DNA of 34,514 nt from Arthrobacter sp. GTDB taxonomy: Bacteria > Actinomycetota > Actinomycetes > Actinomycetales > Micrococcaceae. The notes beneath the pieces are model-generated. The model saw nothing but the letters and a program-made list of their open reading frames with translations. It made no database searches and had not been told where the DNA came from. The position numbers and the translations under genes were made by a program. Positions 31,407 through 34,514 of the stretch are shown here, in pieces. The stretch lies in assembly GCF_031179385.1 (NCBI RefSeq), contig NZ_JAPSHV010000018.1, positions 1-34,514 of the forward strand, given 5' to 3'. The first letter of the stretch is position 1. Every line of letters starts with the position of its first letter.

Positions 31407-32362
31407 GCGCCCCAACACTCAAAACCCCATCCAACCCGACGACGACGGCGGCACCCGCGGCACGAAAACGGTCCACACGGCAGAACAAGTCCATGGCGGA
31501 ACGCCTGATTGCACCGCTTTTCCTCGCCCCCACCGTGATCGGCATGGCCATCTTCACGATCGTGCCCATCCTCGCCTCAGTCCTGCTGGCCTTCTTCCGC
31601 TGGGACATCATCTCCGCCCCCGAGTTCGTGGGATTCAGCAACTTCGCTGACATCGTGAGCGACCCAACCGTCCGGGTCTCCTTCCTCAACACGATCGTCT
31701 TCGTGATTGTGGCGGTGACGCTGCAGCTCGGAATTGCCATGGTGCTCGCCGTCGCAATCCAGGGCAGGATGCCCAACTGGCTGCGGGTCTTCTTCCGTTC
31801 GGCCTTCTTCTTCCCACTGATTCTCTCGGCAGCATCCGTGTCCATCTTCATGGGCTACCTGTTCAATGAGCAGTTCGGCGTCGTGAACTGGATGCTTTCC
31901 GTGGTCGGCGTTCCGGCGGTTCCGTGGCTGACCACCTCAGGTGGGGCCGCCGCCGTCGTCGTGCTGGTGTATGTGTGGCAGAACTTCGGGTTCTCGTTCC
32001 TGCTTTTTGTCGGTGGGCTGGCTTCAATACCCAAGGAGCTTCACGAGGCCTCAGCCCTCGACGGAGCCACCGGGTGGCGGCAGTTCGTCAATGTCACCCT
32101 GCCGCTCCTGAGCCCCACCGTTCTGGTGGCTTCCGTCATGGCGATCATCAGCGCCCTGCAGGTGTTCGACCAGCCATACGTCCTGACCCGCGGCGGACCT
32201 GGCGACAGCACGCGGACTGCGGTGATGGTCATCTTCGAGTCGGCGTTTCAGCAGCTCGAGTTCGGACGGGCCTCCGCCATCGGGCTGGTGCTCATGATGC
32301 TCATCATGGCCATCACAGCTCTCCAGTTCCGGCTCAGCCGCCGATTCGTCTTTTACCAGTGA
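31403..32362 (+). CDS. sugar ABC transporter permease (MalF-like)
   Basis: A 319-residue inner-membrane permease of the binding-protein-dependent sugar family with six membrane helices after a Thr/Ala-rich cytoplasmic tail of about 35 residues. The EAA loop that docks the ATPase is HEASALDGATGWRQFVNVTLP (about 214-234). It overlaps the binding-protein stop (ATGA) and precedes the second permease by 11 bases. The tail contains one copy of ACGACGACGGCG, coding Thr-Thr-Thr-Ala. No ATPase gene lies in the operon so far visible, so a shared MsiK-type ATPase is likely. Confidence 0.94.
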   Translation: MSAPTLKTPSNPTTTAAPAARKRSTRQNKSMAERLIAPLFLAPTVIGMAIFTIVPILASVLLAFFRWDIISAPEFVGFSNFADIVSDPTVRVSFLNTIVFVIVAVTLQLGIAMVLAVAIQGRMPNWLRVFFRSAFFFPLILSAASVSIFMGYLFNEQFGVVNWMLSVVGVPAVPWLTTSGGAAAVVVLVYVWQNFGFSFLLFVGGLASIPKELHEASALDGATGWRQFVNVTLPLLSPTVLVASVMAIISALQVFDQPYVLTRGGPGDSTRTAVMVIFESAFQQLEFGRASAIGLVLMMLIMAITALQFRLSRRFVFYQ

Positions 32363-32373
32363 GGAACCCGAGC

Positions 32374-33225
32374 ATGAGCACCCTGATCCAACCCCGCAAG
32401 ACCCGCCTGCCCCGTCCCGGCACCGCCCTCCGGATCGCCGTCCTCCTGGTGGCCGCAGCACTGACGCTCGGCCCGGTCCTGTGGACACTGTCCACGTCGC
32501 TCCGGACGCCGTCGGAGTCCTTCAACCTCCCCCCGCAGTTCCTGCCGCTCAACCCCGACTTCTCCTCCTACGCCCAGGTCTTCCAGCAGGTAGACATGAT
32601 CCTCCTGGTGCTGAACAGCGCCCTGGTGACCCTCCTGATCGCCGTAGGGCAGATGACGACGGCGGCGCTCGCCGGCTACGCCTTCGCCCGCCTGAGCTTC
32701 AAGGGCAAGAACGCACTGTTCTCGATTGTGCTGGCCACCATGATGGTTCCGGTGCAGGTGACGATCGTGCCGGTTTTCATGCTGATCCGCGGCATGGGAC
32801 TGTCCGATACCCTCCTGGCGCTGATCCTTCCCGCCATCCCCACCGCGTTCGGTACCTTCCTGATGCGGCAGTACTTTCTGGGACTGCCGAATGATTTCGC
32901 GGAGGCGGCATCCCTTGACGGCGCTTCCCCGTGGCGCACGTTCCGTTCCGTCTACGCACCGCTGGCAGTGCCCGGGATGGCGATCGTGGGCATCCTGGCC
33001 TTCAACTTCCACTGGAACGAGTTCTTCCGGCCACTGATCCTGACCATCTCCCAGGAGAACTACACCCTCCCGCTTGGGCTGGTCACGCTGCAGGGCAACC
33101 TCGGCACCGGCAGCATCTCCGTTGTGCTTGCCGGCGTCATCCTCTCCATGATCCCCGCGCTGGTGGTCTTCATCTTCGGCCAGCGAACCCTTCGCGAAGG
33201 CCTGACCGCCGGCGCCAGCAAGTAG
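32374..33225 (+). CDS. carbohydrate ABC transporter permease (MalG-like)
   Basis: A 283-residue permease with six membrane helices, partner of the MalF-like protein. The N-terminus is basic (RKTRLPRPG) followed by the first helix, then the MalG-typical STSLRTPSE periplasmic start. The EAA loop is FAEAASLDGASPWRTFRSVYAP (about 176-197). ATG 32374 is preceded by GAGGAA at 32361-32366 overlapping the previous stop, which supports coupling. The GH32 gene starts 27 bases after the stop. Confidence 0.94.
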   Translation: MSTLIQPRKTRLPRPGTALRIAVLLVAAALTLGPVLWTLSTSLRTPSESFNLPPQFLPLNPDFSSYAQVFQQVDMILLVLNSALVTLLIAVGQMTTAALAGYAFARLSFKGKNALFSIVLATMMVPVQVTIVPVFMLIRGMGLSDTLLALILPAIPTAFGTFLMRQYFLGLPNDFAEAASLDGASPWRTFRSVYAPLAVPGMAIVGILAFNFHWNEFFRPLILTISQENYTLPLGLVTLQGNLGTGSISVVLAGVILSMIPALVVFIFGQRTLREGLTAGASK

Positions 33226-33252
33226 TAACGAAAACACACGCAAAGGAACTCT

Positions 33253-34514
33253 GTGAACTCCCTCGTACCTCCCGCCGTCGCCGTCGATCGGGCCTTTCCG
33301 GCCCTTCATCCCCGACCCCGTCAGGGCTGGCTCAATGACCCGAACGGCATCTGCTACCGCAATGGGCGCTGGCATGTCTTCTTCCAGCACAATCCGGACT
33401 CTGCCCGGCATTCCGCTATCGCGTGGGGCCACGTCAGCTCATCGGACCTGCTGAGCTGGGACATCGAGCCCATTGCGCTTCGGCCGCAGGCCGGCGGTCC
33501 CGACGCGGCCGGCTGCTGGTCCGGTGTCATGGCCGACGACGACGGCGTCCCCACAGCCGTATACAGCGGCGTTCAGGACCACAGCGGAAAGTCACAGGTC
33601 ACCCTCGCACGTGGTTCCGCTGACCTGCGCACCTGGACGCAAGGCGGAGAGGTGGCTGCCGGCATGCCGGCCGATCCTTCGGTCACCGACGTTCGCGATC
33701 CTTTCCTCTTCAACTGGGGAGGTACCCGGTATGCCATTCAAGGTGCCGGCCTCTCGGACGGCCGCGGCGCCCTGTTGCTCTACGACGCCACGAACCTCTC
33801 AGCCTGGACGTACCTGGACATCTGGTTGACCACCGGACATCCCGCCGCGGCCCGAGCGCAGGCGAACATCTGGGAATGCCCCCAGCTGGTTCAAATCGAC
33901 GGTCGCTGGGTTCTGATTGTCTCCCTCTGGAAGCGGCAGAACGGAGCACATCACCTTTCCGGGGTGGCGCATCTGATCGGTTCCATGAACGACGACGGCG
34001 CAGGTCGCCCCATCTTCGAACCGGACTCTTGCGCATCGACCGATGATGGGCCCGACTTCTACGCTCCGCAGGCCGTCCAGACCGAGGACCGTGTTCTGCT
34101 GTGGGGTTGGTCCTGGGAATCGCGGACTCCCGAGGAGGTCGACGCTGCGGGGTGGGCCGGAATGCTCACCCTGCCGCGGGAGCTGCGGATTGTCGGTGAC
34201 TCATTGGTTGTGGAACCCGCGCGGGAACTGGTGGGTTACCGCCGTCGTGTGCTTGAGTCCAGTGCCGTGACGGATCTGCCGTCGGCAGCAGAGGCTGCCG
34301 TCTCGCCGCGCGGGGCCGTGCGGGTGGCGCTGAACCTGGTGTCGCCGTCGGGCCTCCGTGAGGTGTATGCGGCGGAAACCGAACGTTGCCTACGGATCCT
34401 GATCGATGCGTCGATCGTGGAGGTCTACCGGGAAGGTTCCACCGCTGTGACGTTCCGCGCCTATCCGGCGCCGGATGAGGAGTGGCAGCTGACCGTCTCC
34501 GGCGATGCCGGGAT
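33253..34514 (+). CDS. glycoside hydrolase family 32 fructosidase, 3' end missing
   Basis: The first 420 codons of a GH32 enzyme (beta-fructosidase: levanase, inulinase or invertase type); the end lies outside the window, but little should be missing. The five-bladed propeller has nucleophile D29 in WLNDPNG, transition-state stabiliser D149 in RDPF and acid/base E208 in WECPQ. The C-terminal beta-sandwich is reached (LRILIDASIVEVYREGSTAVTFR). There is no signal peptide, so it acts inside the cell on imported sucrose or fructo-oligosaccharides. GTG start with AAAGGA 6 bases upstream. Fructose released could feed the fructokinase-like protein encoded at 18.9 kb. Confidence 0.94.
   Translation, partial: MNSLVPPAVAVDRAFPALHPRPRQGWLNDPNGICYRNGRWHVFFQHNPDSARHSAIAWGHVSSSDLLSWDIEPIALRPQAGGPDAAGCWSGVMADDDGVPTAVYSGVQDHSGKSQVTLARGSADLRTWTQGGEVAAGMPADPSVTDVRDPFLFNWGGTRYAIQGAGLSDGRGALLLYDATNLSAWTYLDIWLTTGHPAAARAQANIWECPQLVQIDGRWVLIVSLWKRQNGAHHLSGVAHLIGSMNDDGAGRPIFEPDSCASTDDGPDFYAPQAVQTEDRVLLWGWSWESRTPEEVDAAGWAGMLTLPRELRIVGDSLVVEPARELVGYRRRVLESSAVTDLPSAAEAAVSPRGAVRVALNLVSPSGLREVYAAETERCLRILIDASIVEVYREGSTAVTFRAYPAPDEEWQLTVSGDAG

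Noticed and set aside
32353-33432. 359-codon minus-strand frame across the MalG-like and GH32 genes
   Set aside because: It spans two well-supported plus-strand genes and has no recognisable domain.
1-34514. CRISPR arrays, insertion sequences, prophage or integrated plasmid
   Set aside because: No regularly spaced direct repeats, transposase, integrase or att-like duplication beside the tRNA were found; composition is even throughout.

Overview
The window looks like chromosomal DNA of a high-GC actinobacterium, most likely an Arthrobacter-like member of the Micrococcaceae. Supporting signs are the strong GAC/GTC/GGC codon preference, frequent GTG starts, several apparently leaderless genes, a mycobacterial-type Ku/LigD repair pair, HspR/HrcA-type heat-shock operators, and actinobacterial families such as DUF4383, DUF2630 and PGPGW proteins. 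I see no phage, IS element, CRISPR array or rRNA. About 36 protein genes and one tRNA are supported; the first and last genes are cut by the window ends.

Layout. 1-4.6 kb: start of a lipoprotein, an isochorismatase-family hydrolase, a DUF4383 membrane protein, an Hsp20 chaperone with two heat-shock operators, tRNA-Val(CAC), DUF2630, a flavodoxin-fold oxidoreductase and an FNT-family channel. 4.5-8.7 kb: a non-homologous end-joining cluster, with ku plus a translationally coupled small membrane protein on the minus strand, and an SRPBCC protein followed by three-domain ligD on the plus strand. 8.7-11.1 kb: phosphoketolase. 11.5-13 kb: a flotillin. 13.1-16.5 kb: etfB-etfA and a membrane cytochrome b whose disordered N-terminus carries three copies of an RRGLPRxxGGxPWPP motif. 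16.5-24.8 kb: mixed housekeeping genes (RelA/SpoT-type alarmone synthetase, esterase, PGPGW protein, PfkB sugar kinase, PEBP-like protein, zinc ribbon, HAD phosphatase, glycerophosphodiesterase, OhrR-like MarR regulator, APH-fold kinase, Asp/Glu racemase). 24.9-28 kb: minus-strand PRC-barrel/DUF2382 protein, a channel-like membrane protein and a uracil/xanthine permease. 28-29.7 kb: phosphoglucomutase. 29.9-34.5 kb: a fructan/sucrose-type operon with a Tat-exported binding protein, two permeases and a cytoplasmic GH32 fructosidase, behind a promoter with two LacI-type palindromes.

How the parts fit. Much of the window is stress biology: protein folding, break repair without a template, alarmone synthesis, organic peroxide sensing, flotillin and PRC-barrel/DUF2382 proteins. 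The rest is carbon flow: phosphoketolase, phosphoglucomutase, a fructokinase-like kinase and the GH32 operon. The most unusual items are the EtfBA-coupled cytochrome b with its repeated motif, a 12-base word (ACGACGACGGCG) found 14 times and forming both arms of a terminator, and an unexplained long inverted repeat in a divergent promoter region.
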